Below, in pieces: positions 1 through 6,724 of a stretch of DNA of 12,779 nt. The translations under genes and the position numbers were made by a program. The number at the start of each line of letters is the position of its first letter. The stretch's first letter is position 1. Below the pieces are notes generated by a model, which saw nothing but the letters and a program-made list of their open reading frames with translations, ran no database searches and was not told the DNA's origin. The stretch is from CAYQDF01 sp964416175 (GTDB taxonomy: Bacteria; Chloroflexota; Anaerolineae; Anaerolineales; UBA4823), in the NCBI GenBank assembly GCA_964416175.1, contig CAYQDF010000090.1, positions 1 to 12,779 on the forward strand. Direction: 5' to 3'.

Positions 1-847
1 GCAGGATGTCCTCCGTGCACTTCACGCCCTTCTCGCGGTTCCAGTCCGCGGCGCAAGGGCTGCCAACGATCTCGATGCCCGGGAATTGGTCGACGACATT
101 GTGGAAGCCATTGAGGCGGGCGGTGGAGAAGAACCCGCCGGCAACCCCCTCGATGATGGCACCCCGGGCGATGATCTGGGATTTCTCATCATCAGAGAGG
201 CCGCTGTACAGGTCGCGCCAGAACTCAATGTCCAGATACTGGTCAGGTGTGACCTCGACCTGCTCGCCAGTGCCTAGGACCCCTGGTCCACCGAAGTAAT
301 CCAGCAACGCGTAAGCTGTCACTTCCGCGGCGACCGTGTTGTCAAACCCGATGTACGAGTCAATCGTCAAACCTTCGATTGGCTCCAGCAGGTTGACGAT
401 GATCACAGGGATACCTCTCTCATTGGCTTTCTGAACGGCAGGTTTGATCACCTCAACCTCGATCGGCGAAATGGCGATCACATCCACCTCGCGCTGGATG
501 TAATCTTCGATGATGGCGACCTGGTCCGCGAAAGCCACGTGGGTGGCTGGTGATTGGGCAATCACCTGGATGTTGAAGCCATGGGCGTTGCCGTCGGCCG
601 CTGATTTCTCGAAGAAATCGGTAGCAGTCTTGAACACGCCAGTGATGTCGGGCGGTGTCCAGCCGATCACGATGGGCTGCTGCCAGCGTTCCTCCGCAGC
701 AGCTGGCTGGGTTTCAACCACAGGCGTTTCTCCAGCCGGCGGTTGGGTCGGAGCCGCTGTAGCCTGCGGCTGGCAGGCAGCGAGTAGCAGCCCTGAGACA
801 ACGATAAGGCTCAACAAGATGGGGGTCAACCCTTTCTTCACAGACAT
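1..847 (-). CDS. Sugar ABC transporter substrate-binding lipoprotein (periplasmic-binding protein, partial)
   Basis: The frame is open from an ATG at 847 to the window edge, so the C-terminus is missing (282 codons seen). The start is fixed by a strong ribosome site (AAGGAGGA) six bases upstream. Residues 1-25 form a lipoprotein signal: two lysines, a hydrophobic core, then the lipobox LAAC with Cys25. Residues 26-45 are an Ala/Pro/Thr/Glu-rich tether. From about residue 48 the chain reads like a ribose/inositol-type periplasmic-binding fold (Peripla_BP_4 class), with segments such as VDVIAISPIEVEVIKPAVQKA and GIPVIIVN typical of this family. By family knowledge it would capture a sugar or polyol outside the cell and deliver it to an ABC permease, whose genes probably lie beyond the left edge. 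It follows the catabolic genes on the same strand after a 202-bp gap. The ligand cannot be read from the sequence. Confidence 0.9.
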   Translation of the reverse strand, partial: MSVKKGLTPILLSLIVVSGLLLAACQPQATAAPTQPPAGETPVVETQPAAAEERWQQPIVIGWTPPDITGVFKTATDFFEKSAADGNAHGFNIQVIAQSPATHVAFADQVAIIEDYIQREVDVIAISPIEVEVIKPAVQKANERGIPVIIVNLLEPIEGLTIDSYIGFDNTVAAEVTAYALLDYFGGPGVLGTGEQVEVTPDQYLDIEFWRDLYSGLSDDEKSQIIARGAIIEGVAGGFFSTARLNGFHNVVDQFPGIEIVGSPCAADWNREKGVKCTEDIL

Positions 848-999
848 GACACTCCTCCTTCCTGATCTTGGAAAAAAGTTGGTCGAACATAGTATAGGTC
901 GGATGGTTAGAGCTTCCTGGTAAGAATTCGTTAGAAGGGACATACGCTTCTTCTCCTTGTGTTCCTCCTTTCCCTGGGATACCTTCCTTTCAACTTCCA

Positions 1000-1038
1000 G
1001 CATGAAAGCGCGCACTCCCAGGATATTCGCCTTCATGC
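1000..1038 (-). promoter_or_regulatory. Intergenic mRNA hairpin ahead of the binding-protein gene
   Basis: Arms at 1028-1038 and 1000-1010 pair over 11 positions (10 exact, one G-U in the minus-strand RNA) around a 17-base loop. The loop contains a 7-base stretch at 1016-1022 that is also complementary to 973-979, so a competing structure can be drawn. No U-tract follows, which argues against a simple intrinsic terminator. It lies between the end of the enzyme genes and the binding-protein gene, where a hairpin often separates mRNA segments of different abundance. That role is inference. Confidence 0.45.
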
Positions 1039-1049
1039 AGTTCGACATA

Positions 1050-2054
1050 TCACTCATTCGCTTGCACAACCTTTACGCGCGGCCTGAAAATGAGCGGCGG
1101 GCGGAGATCTTCCGCGATCGCGGCGAGCCGGCGAAAGGTTTCGGGATCAATCTCGATATGCAGCACCTCGGCAATGACCTGCGTCCAGCCGTGGAGGAAG
1201 TAGAGCCAGCCATCTTCGACACGGACACCACGGCTCTCACGCTGCGCCATCGCCTGGTGCCAGAAATCCAGCTCGCCGCGATAGTTTATCTCCCAAGCGA
1301 TTCCGTTGCACGGGAACAATCCACCGTCGGTGACCGGAGAACCAGGCGAATCCTTGCCCATCCCGGTGGCATTGATGACGAGGCTGCCCTCCGGAAGGCG
1401 GGCCATGATGGCATCATTGATCTGAGGATCAGCGTTGCAAATGTATTCGAATTGGATATTTGTCTGGCGGCTCGCGACCATGGTACGGAGAGAGTCCAAC
1501 CGCCCTTGAGAGCGGTTGACAACGATCATCCTCTCAGGCTTGTCGACTGGGTTCGATTTGTTGATAAAGTGCAAGGCGATGGCTTTTCCGGATCCGCCGG
1601 CGCCGAAGCACAGCACGTGTCCGCCGCTGTGGGCGAAATAACCTGGCTCCAGGAACGCATCCAGGCTCAGGCCAGCGGTTAATGGGTCTTTCGCGTGGCC
1701 GATCAGTCGGCCATCGCGCTTTGAGATGCTCGATACTTCACCGGTGAGTAGGGCTGATTCGTGCAGCTCATCGAACATATCCCGGGCAGCTTCCAGCAGG
1801 TCGATCTTATGAGTGGTGACCAGAGCCCCCAGGGAGAGCGGATCGTACTTGATCTGCGCCACCGTTCGTCGATAGGCTTCGGGCCGATCGTGAATCTGAT
1901 GGTCTATTCCCTCAATGACCACTTCGGGCAGGCCAAGCGCTTCCATCCAACGGGGAAAGATCTTCATGATCGAAGATTGGTTGGTTGTCACTCCTACGAA
2001 ATAGAACGTGGGGCGTTCTTTTTTGACAACCTGGTAGGATTGGTCATCAGGCAT
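1050..2054 (-). CDS. Shikimate/quinate dehydrogenase-like oxidoreductase
   Basis: This is a 334-residue protein; ATG at 2054 is preceded by AAGGAG eight bases away. It has the two-domain layout of the shikimate dehydrogenase family. The N-terminal substrate domain shows LVTTHK with Lys83 at the catalytic lysine position, and GHAKDPLTAG with Asp123 at the catalytic aspartate position. The Rossmann domain has GAGGSGKA (151-158), followed by VNRSQGR (179-185), which resembles the NADP-selecting NRT/S..R motif. NATGMGK (228-233) matches the family's NATP.GM segment. The usual N-terminal substrate loop with two serines (HS.SP) reads instead TTNQSSIMKIFP. At 334 residues it is longer than AroE (about 270-290). 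Its position in a catabolic operon beside Eda and an inositol-dehydrogenase relative argues against a biosynthetic AroE and for oxidation of a cyclitol, quinate-like or sugar acid substrate. The family call is firm; the substrate is unknown. Confidence 0.82.
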   Translation of the reverse strand: MPDDQSYQVVKKERPTFYFVGVTTNQSSIMKIFPRWMEALGLPEVVIEGIDHQIHDRPEAYRRTVAQIKYDPLSLGALVTTHKIDLLEAARDMFDELHESALLTGEVSSISKRDGRLIGHAKDPLTAGLSLDAFLEPGYFAHSGGHVLCFGAGGSGKAIALHFINKSNPVDKPERMIVVNRSQGRLDSLRTMVASRQTNIQFEYICNADPQINDAIMARLPEGSLVINATGMGKDSPGSPVTDGGLFPCNGIAWEINYRGELDFWHQAMAQRESRGVRVEDGWLYFLHGWTQVIAEVLHIEIDPETFRRLAAIAEDLRPPLIFRPRVKVVQANE

Positions 2055-2099
2055 ATTACAGGCTCCTTGTCTCTCGTGAGCATCGAAATCTCGAACAGC

Positions 2100-2765
2100 T
2101 TAGCCGCCCTCACGGGCGCGAGCCAGGGCTTTCACGAAATCCTCAGCAGTCTGTGTGATCTCCTTAAAACGGCCTTCCTTGGCCCATCGCGGGGGACACA
2201 GATTACTCCCGGCGCCGACAGCGATCACTCCGGCTGCGAACCAATCGGAGAGGTTGTCTTGCGTCACACCCCCGGTCGGCATCATGGGGATCTCCGGAAA
2301 GGGTCCGTGCAAGGCCTTGATATACTCGGGACCGGCGACGGAAGCGGGAAAGATCTTGACCACATCCGAACCAACATTGAACGCCTGCCAAACCTCACTT
2401 GGGGTGAAAGCCCCTAGCATGGTCAACAGGCCGCTTTCGACCATGGCCCGGGCGAGCCCTGGTTCATAATGTGGGCTGACAACGAAACGCGCGCCAGCCT
2501 GACCCGCCTCTTCCACCTGCTCAGGCCTGGTTAGCGTCCCCATGCCCGGCAGGATCTCTTCGCCGTAACGTTCGCAGAGCTGCTGTACCACCCAGGCTGC
2601 CTCCGGAGTGGTGTAGGTGATCTCGATCCCCTGCACACCTCCCGCAACCAGCGCATCCACCATCGCTAAGGTCAGCTTAGCGGTTGGGCCGCGGATGACC
2701 GCGATCAGACCGAGTTCTTTGATCCTCTGCAGGGTCGCTTCTTTCTCAGGAGAAGGTACGCTCAT
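2100..2765 (-). CDS. eda: KDPG/KHG aldolase (2-dehydro-3-deoxy-phosphogluconate aldolase, Eda family)
   Basis: The 221-residue chain matches the usual length of class I KDPG aldolases. I start it at the ATG at 2765, which has GGGAGAGG just upstream; a longer open frame reaching 3008 overlaps the preceding gene and is not needed. Landmarks of the TIM barrel are visible: LIAVIR with Arg25, GGVQGIEITYTT with the general base Glu48, VVKIFPA with the Schiff-base Lys137, and PTGGV with Thr164. The family cleaves 2-keto-3-deoxy-6-phosphogluconate to pyruvate and glyceraldehyde 3-phosphate, and often accepts 4-hydroxy-2-oxoglutarate. The gene lies 20 bp after the hydroxyacid dehydrogenase and 45 bp before the shikimate dehydrogenase-like gene, so it is within the operon and is the likely exit point of the pathway into central metabolism. 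No KDG kinase is visible here, so either it is encoded elsewhere or the true substrate is already phosphorylated or accepted unphosphorylated. Confidence 0.93.
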   Translation of the reverse strand: MSVPSPEKEATLQRIKELGLIAVIRGPTAKLTLAMVDALVAGGVQGIEITYTTPEAAWVVQQLCERYGEEILPGMGTLTRPEQVEEAGQAGARFVVSPHYEPGLARAMVESGLLTMLGAFTPSEVWQAFNVGSDVVKIFPASVAGPEYIKALHGPFPEIPMMPTGGVTQDNLSDWFAAGVIAVGAGSNLCPPRWAKEGRFKEITQTAEDFVKALARAREGG

Positions 2766-2785
2766 TTTGCCTCTCCCGGGCGCGG

Positions 2786-3748
2786 TCAGAGCACACGATG
2801 CAGCGGTTCCTTGCCGCGCAGAACCGTAAGACAGTTTTCCAGCGCCTGCCAGCCCATCGCATTCATGGCACTGTCGGTATGCGATCCCATGTGCGGTGTG
2901 ACGAGGACCTGAGGCAGGGCCAGCAGGGGGTTGTCCGGGCGCGGGGGCTGTTCCGCAAGGACGTCCAGCGCGGCCCCCCGCACCCTGCCAGTTTGCACAG
3001 CTTCGCACAAGGCGATTTCATCTACGAGTTCACCCCGAGCGGTGTTGATCAAAAAGGTGTCTGGCTTCACCTTGTTCAGGAAGGCGCTGTCGACCATCCC
3101 ACGCGTATCCTCATTCAAGGGACATTGAAGGGAAATGAAATCGGATTGACTGACCAGGTCATCCAGGGCGACCATCTGCACGCCAAATTCATTTCCAGTT
3201 TTCTCATCAACCCATGGATCGAAAGCGATGATCCTGCAGTCGAAGCCGCCCAGACGCCGGGCGACCTGCCGGCCGATGGCTCCCAGGCCGATCAGGCCGA
3301 CCGTCTTCCCCTCCAGGGAAAGACCGCTCAGGCGCGGCCAGCAGCCCGATTTCGTCTCGAAGACAGCCTGAGGAATGTTGCGCGCCAGGGAAAGGATTAA
3401 GGCGATGGTCAGTTCCGCCACAGAGGCGGAATTAGCGCCTGGCGTGTGTGTCACCACGATCCCTCTCTGGCGGGCTGCCTCGAGGTCGATCGTATCCACT
3501 CCGACGCCATAGCGGGAGATAACTTTCAAGCGATCGGCGGCTGCAATGACCGCGTCGTCGATCCTGTCCAATCCAGCGATTATGCCGTCCACACCCCGGA
3601 TTAGAGGCAGGAGCTCCGCTGAAGATAAGGGGCGTCCGGTCTGATTGTAGATCACCTCTCCCACCTCGGCTTCAAGGATGGTACGCAGGCGGGGATCGTC
3701 CTTGCCATAGGTTGTTGGGGTAACCAGGACACGGAAATCTTTCAACAT
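2786..3748 (-). CDS. D-2-hydroxyacid dehydrogenase (phosphoglycerate dehydrogenase-like)
   Basis: A 320-residue protein of the D-isomer-specific 2-hydroxyacid dehydrogenase family. The split substrate domain (about 1-100 and 295-320) surrounds a Rossmann domain with GLGAIG at 154-159 and an acidic residue (Asp177 in AFDPW) at the end of the second strand, consistent with NAD. Catalytic Arg238 is in NTARGELVD and His286 in VTPHMGSH. The catalytic glutamate normally sits just before the proline in DV..xEP; here the segment reads DVLAEQPP, placing Gln267 at that position and Glu266 one residue earlier. It lacks the ACT domain of long SerA proteins. The start at 3748 follows a modest GAGGG, 8 bp after the upstream gene ends. 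In this operon it most likely interconverts a 2-keto and a 2-hydroxy acid derived from the sugar substrate; a serine biosynthesis role is less likely. Confidence 0.87.
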   Translation of the reverse strand: MLKDFRVLVTPTTYGKDDPRLRTILEAEVGEVIYNQTGRPLSSAELLPLIRGVDGIIAGLDRIDDAVIAAADRLKVISRYGVGVDTIDLEAARQRGIVVTHTPGANSASVAELTIALILSLARNIPQAVFETKSGCWPRLSGLSLEGKTVGLIGLGAIGRQVARRLGGFDCRIIAFDPWVDEKTGNEFGVQMVALDDLVSQSDFISLQCPLNEDTRGMVDSAFLNKVKPDTFLINTARGELVDEIALCEAVQTGRVRGAALDVLAEQPPRPDNPLLALPQVLVTPHMGSHTDSAMNAMGWQALENCLTVLRGKEPLHRVL

Positions 3749-3756
3749 GATCGCCC

Positions 3757-4350
3757 TCAGCGTTTTTCCGGTGGCAGCCAGCGCGGGTTATCGATGATCT
3801 GGGGTCCGCCTCCTCCTTCGACGATGAGTTTGCGGTAACCCTGCTTTTCGATGGAGTGATAATCGTGCCCGGCATTCCCGGGATATACGAAAAATGTCAC
3901 CAGGTCCTCGGAAGGGCTGGTATTCACCGAACGGTGCGCCCAGCGAGGCGGGACGTAGAGAACTCGGTGGGGACGCATGGGCTCAACAGCCCACTCCCCA
4001 TCCGGCGTCTCCAACACCATGAAGCCTTCCCCGCGCAGGCAGAAATAGACTTCAGCGGTGTCCAGCACGCTGTGGAAGTGTCCCTTCGTCATGAAATATT
4101 CATCCCCAACCTTGCCAGGATGGACGATCGAAAGACCATGCAGCAGCTCTCCAGCCACTCTGGGGCGCCGTATCTCGTAGACCTCATAAAGGACCACATC
4201 CCGTTTATCCAGCATGGCCTGGTATGCCTCAGCGTTACAAAACTGCCCCTTCATGTCAGAAAGTCTGCGCAGGACGTGGTTGTCGAAGCGGCTGGGCTTT
4301 ATCTCCTCGCTGTGCAGGACATCGAATGTAAATGGCTGATCGATCGGCAT
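3757..4350 (-). CDS. pgiA: Cupin-type glucose-6-phosphate isomerase (archaeal-type PGI)
   Basis: The frame is open from 4386, but the ATG at 4350 has AGGAG five bases upstream and gives 197 residues, close to the about 190 of the Pyrococcus enzyme, so I start there. The sequence strongly resembles cupin phosphoglucose isomerases: LRRLSDMKGQF (28-37), YFMTKGHFH (85-93), TAEVYFCLRGEG (98-109), YVPPRWAHRSVN (132-143), and VYPGNAGHDY (155-164) with a C-terminal DNPRW. The metal-binding residues are in place: His91, His93, Glu100 and His139. The known family reaction is reversible conversion of glucose 6-phosphate and fructose 6-phosphate with Fe2+ or a similar metal. Unrelated to ordinary bacterial Pgi, it is best known from Euryarchaeota. 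Here it lies between two dehydrogenases (spacings 43 and 8 bp), so a dedicated isomerase for a related ketose/aldose or uronate intermediate is also possible. Confidence 0.88.
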   Translation of the reverse strand: MPIDQPFTFDVLHSEEIKPSRFDNHVLRRLSDMKGQFCNAEAYQAMLDKRDVVLYEVYEIRRPRVAGELLHGLSIVHPGKVGDEYFMTKGHFHSVLDTAEVYFCLRGEGFMVLETPDGEWAVEPMRPHRVLYVPPRWAHRSVNTSPSEDLVTFFVYPGNAGHDYHSIEKQGYRKLIVEGGGGPQIIDNPRWLPPEKR

Positions 4351-4393
4351 CCGAGCTCCTTGTCGCTCAATATCAGCAAATACCACTGACGAC

Positions 4394-5437
4394 TCAGGGT
4401 TCCAACATGACCTTCAACGATTTGCGGTCCTCTGCAGCCTGGAACGCCTGCCGGACCAGGGAGAGTGGGAAATTGGCGCTGACGAGGGGGGAAAGATCGA
4501 TCCTTCCCGAGACGACGAGCTCAGCAGCCCGATGGCAGTCATTCGTGCTGCATGCGGTTGTACCGGTGACGATCAGCTCTTTATAATGCACCAGGTTGCT
4601 GTTGAAACGGATGAAAGGTTTATCCTTCGGAAGTCCACCGAAGAAGTTGATCCGGCCCCTGATCCCGGCGAGCTCTGGAGCGGATTCCTGCACCTCAGGC
4701 GCCGGAACTGCCACGATCACCACATCAGCGCCATCTCCGTTCGATTCTTCGCGCACAATGGAGAGGAGGTTCTCTCTCAATGGATTGACAACCCGGTCGA
4801 CTCCCAGTTGTGCGATTTTCTCAGCCCTCTCCGGGAGGATCTCGCTGACCACCACCCGACCAGCGCCGCGCATCCTTGCCAGAAGGGCGTGCATAACCCC
4901 AATGGGACCCGCGCCAAAGATAAGGACATAATCACCTGGTCGGATGTTTACAGCCTCCTGGCCGCGCAGGACGCAGGCGAACGGCTCGATGAGCGCGGCG
5001 ACGGCAGGATCGATCGCTGCCTCGATGGGGATGATATTGCCCTGAGAGACTGCTGCCTCCGGGACGCGCATGTATTCAGCGAACGAACCATCCAGGGTGA
5101 TCCCAAGTGCCTGAAAATTGGCACACAGATTGTTGTTACCCGTGATGCACTGACGACATCGACCGCAACCCATATTCGGCGCGACGAACACCCGCTGCCC
5201 GGGTTTCAGCCAGTCGATCGAAGCGCCGACCTCGACGAGTTCACCGAACAATTCATGCCCCGGGATGCGCAGCGTCCCCGGTGGATACATTCGATGGGCG
5301 CCGTGCAGGATGCGCAGGTCTGTGGCGCAGATCCCGGTGCGGACGACTTTGACCAGCACCTCTTTTGGGCCGATGGTCGGCACCGGCCGGTCTGCGACCC
5401 TCAGATCATCCGGTCCATAATAGACCGCAGCCTGCAT
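4394..5437 (-). CDS. Zinc-dependent medium-chain alcohol/polyol dehydrogenase
   Basis: A 347-residue member of the MDR superfamily (sorbitol/threonine dehydrogenase branch). Catalytic zinc ligands are Cys37 (GICATD), His61-Glu62 (GHE) and Glu150 (ALIEPFAC). Four structural-zinc cysteines are present at 91, 94, 97 and 105. The Rossmann motif GAGPIG is at 174-179. The start at 5437 is supported by GAGGAGG located within the end of the preceding gene, only 4 bp upstream of this one's frame, which indicates translational coupling. The family oxidises a secondary hydroxyl of a polyol, sugar or amino acid with NAD(P)+, in the cytoplasm. Next to a Gfo/Idh/MocA enzyme it could perform a second oxidation of the same ring or chain, as the zinc dehydrogenase does beside inositol dehydrogenase in the Thermotoga inositol pathway. 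The substrate itself cannot be seen. Confidence 0.88.
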   Translation of the reverse strand: MQAAVYYGPDDLRVADRPVPTIGPKEVLVKVVRTGICATDLRILHGAHRMYPPGTLRIPGHELFGELVEVGASIDWLKPGQRVFVAPNMGCGRCRQCITGNNNLCANFQALGITLDGSFAEYMRVPEAAVSQGNIIPIEAAIDPAVAALIEPFACVLRGQEAVNIRPGDYVLIFGAGPIGVMHALLARMRGAGRVVVSEILPERAEKIAQLGVDRVVNPLRENLLSIVREESNGDGADVVIVAVPAPEVQESAPELAGIRGRINFFGGLPKDKPFIRFNSNLVHYKELIVTGTTACSTNDCHRAAELVVSGRIDLSPLVSANFPLSLVRQAFQAAEDRKSLKVMLEP

Positions 5438-5441
5438 CGAT

Positions 5442-6497
5442 TTATCCTCCTCTGCCTGCGTCCTGGTCGAGGATCTCGCTCAGATAGATTGCCCTGCCTT
5501 CCAAAAAAGATTTATTCCCGGCCAAGACACCGGCGACAGCCCATTTGCCGTCTTCGCCCCCCACAACTGGCTCCTTCTCCTGCCGAATGCAATCCACGAA
5601 ATGCTCCATCTCACGGATATATGCCCATTCAAAGCGTTCCGGCCAGGTTCGATAAATTGGGGTAACCAATCCTGTATCTCGATCGGTGCAAACCACCAGC
5701 GATTTCCCTTTCAGATCTCCAATCTGGATAATCCCCTTTTCGCCGACGATCTCGACGCGGGCATCATAGCCGTAATCGCATGGGCAGACGCCTGAGATGC
5801 TTCCCAGCCCGCCGTTTTCGAAGCGGATGTTGACCAGGGCGGTGTCATAGAAGTTGTCGGCGTCGACCCCACGGGCTGCGCCTTTGAAGTTTGCCGCCTC
5901 GGTATACACTCGCTCGTAATTCGAGCCCATCAGCCATCTGACGCAGTCCCAATCGTGGCTGTTGACTTCGGCGAGCATACCGTTTGAGGACTTCAGATCC
6001 CACGCCCAGGGCGGCGGCAGGCCCGGGCCATGCGTCAGGGACTTTACCAGCATGGGCCGACCGATCTCCCCGGCCTGGATGCGTTTGTGCACGGCGGTGA
6101 AATCCGGGTCAAACCTGCGCATGAAGCCGAGCTGCAAAAGCACATGGTTTTCCCGCGCCGCACGGATGATGGCCTCGCATTCCCCGATGGTCAGAGCCAT
6201 TGGCTTTTCCAGGAAGATATGCTTGCCGGCCTGCGCGGCAAGGGTGGCTAACTGTTTATGGGTAAACGTTGGGGTGGTGATGACGACCGCATCGAATTTT
6301 TCCCCCTGCAAGGCCTCTTCCAGGCTGGCGTAACGACCCTCAATCCCGTATGCGTCTCCCAGGTCGTTCAGATTCTCAGGCTGGACATCTACGATGGCAA
6401 CCAGTCTTGCATCTGGCAGATGGCTGACCAGTGAATTCGCATGCACCTTTGCTGATCGGCCTGCCCCAACCAGACACATCCGAACCTGACCTGGCAT
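5442..6497 (-). CDS. Gfo/Idh/MocA family dehydrogenase (inositol 2-dehydrogenase-like)
   Basis: This 351-residue protein is the first gene of the operon. ATG at 6497 has AAAGGA six bases upstream. Its N-terminal Rossmann domain carries VGAGRSAKVHA (10-20), an acidic Asp38 after the second strand, and the family EKP motif at 97-99 with catalytic Lys98. The C-terminal domain has the substrate-site segment LAEVNSHDWDCVRWL; His181 aligns with the catalytic His of inositol dehydrogenases, while the residue four positions earlier, usually Asp, is Glu177. The closing FLEGRAIYLSEI is a usual C-terminal helix region. The family oxidises a hydroxyl of inositols, glucose or related sugars with NAD(P)+. 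Four base pairs separate it from the downstream zinc dehydrogenase. It is plausibly the entry oxidation of the pathway; myo-inositol is one candidate, but other pyranoses and cyclitols fit equally well. Confidence 0.88.
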   Translation of the reverse strand: MPGQVRMCLVGAGRSAKVHANSLVSHLPDARLVAIVDVQPENLNDLGDAYGIEGRYASLEEALQGEKFDAVVITTPTFTHKQLATLAAQAGKHIFLEKPMALTIGECEAIIRAARENHVLLQLGFMRRFDPDFTAVHKRIQAGEIGRPMLVKSLTHGPGLPPPWAWDLKSSNGMLAEVNSHDWDCVRWLMGSNYERVYTEAANFKGAARGVDADNFYDTALVNIRFENGGLGSISGVCPCDYGYDARVEIVGEKGIIQIGDLKGKSLVVCTDRDTGLVTPIYRTWPERFEWAYIREMEHFVDCIRQEKEPVVGGEDGKWAVAGVLAGNKSFLEGRAIYLSEILDQDAGRGG

Positions 6498-6608
6498 ACA
6501 AGATCCTTTCTGCTCACCCAGGATGGATAGATGGGTAAAAATCAGCTTCGAACAGGCAATCTGAGATCGCCAGAATTCCTATACCATAGTGGTGCGGTCA
6601 GTTGGAAT

Positions 6609-6638
6609 GATATAATCCTATGATGACAAGATTATATC
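6609..6638. repeat. Perfect 9-bp inverted repeat carrying TATAAT on both strands
   Basis: GATATAATC at 6609-6617 and GATTATATC at 6630-6638 are exact reverse complements separated by 12 bp. Each arm contains a perfect -10 hexamer, one reading plus and one reading minus. Only the minus-strand copy has a good -35 partner. The symmetry fits an operator overlapping the core promoter of the catabolic operon. The plus-strand hexamer could start transcription towards the transposase relic, but I see no good -35 for it. Confidence 0.5.
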
Positions 6639-6659
6639 GGTAACTCGTGAATTGGTCAA
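6632..6659 (-). promoter_or_regulatory. Sigma70-type promoter of the catabolic operon
   Basis: On the minus strand TTGACC (6659-6654) and TATAAT (6637-6632) are separated by 16 bp. Transcription should start near 6625, giving a leader of about 128 bases before the first dehydrogenase gene at 6497. It is the only strong promoter seen for the genes from 6497 down to 1050, which have gaps of 4 to 45 bp, so they are probably one transcript. Confidence 0.65.
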
Positions 6660-6673
6660 GGAGTCGCGCTCAT

Positions 6674-6724
6674 TCAAATAAAATGTTACTGAAGGATAAT
6701 CGTTCCCTCAAATGAAAATGTTAC
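6674..6724. repeat. Pair of direct repeats (TCAAAT-AAAATGTTAC)
   Basis: TCAAAT followed by AAAATGTTAC occurs at 6674-6689 and again at 6708-6724 with one extra G in the second copy; the conserved blocks start 34-35 bp apart. A related GGTAATATT unit directly adjoins the second copy on the minus strand (6725-6733). The position right before the integrase relic fits subterminal transposase-binding repeats of its left end. The position about 57 and 91 bases upstream of the predicted operon start also fits an activator. I cannot separate the two readings, though the first is favoured. Confidence 0.5.

Noticed and set aside
957..2417. Plus-strand open frames at 957-1682 and 1761-2417
   Set aside because: They lie opposite the shikimate dehydrogenase-like and Eda genes, which have clear motifs and ribosome sites; the antisense products look like nothing known.
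2766..3008. N-terminal extension of Eda up to 3008
   Set aside because: The extension overlaps the preceding dehydrogenase gene, is unlike any aldolase, and the ATG at 2765 has its own ribosome site.
4532..5665. Long plus-strand open frame (377 codons) opposite the zinc dehydrogenase
   Set aside because: It is antisense to a dehydrogenase with all zinc and nucleotide motifs, shows no family features, and is Arg/His/Asp-rich in the manner of a shadow frame in GC-rich DNA.
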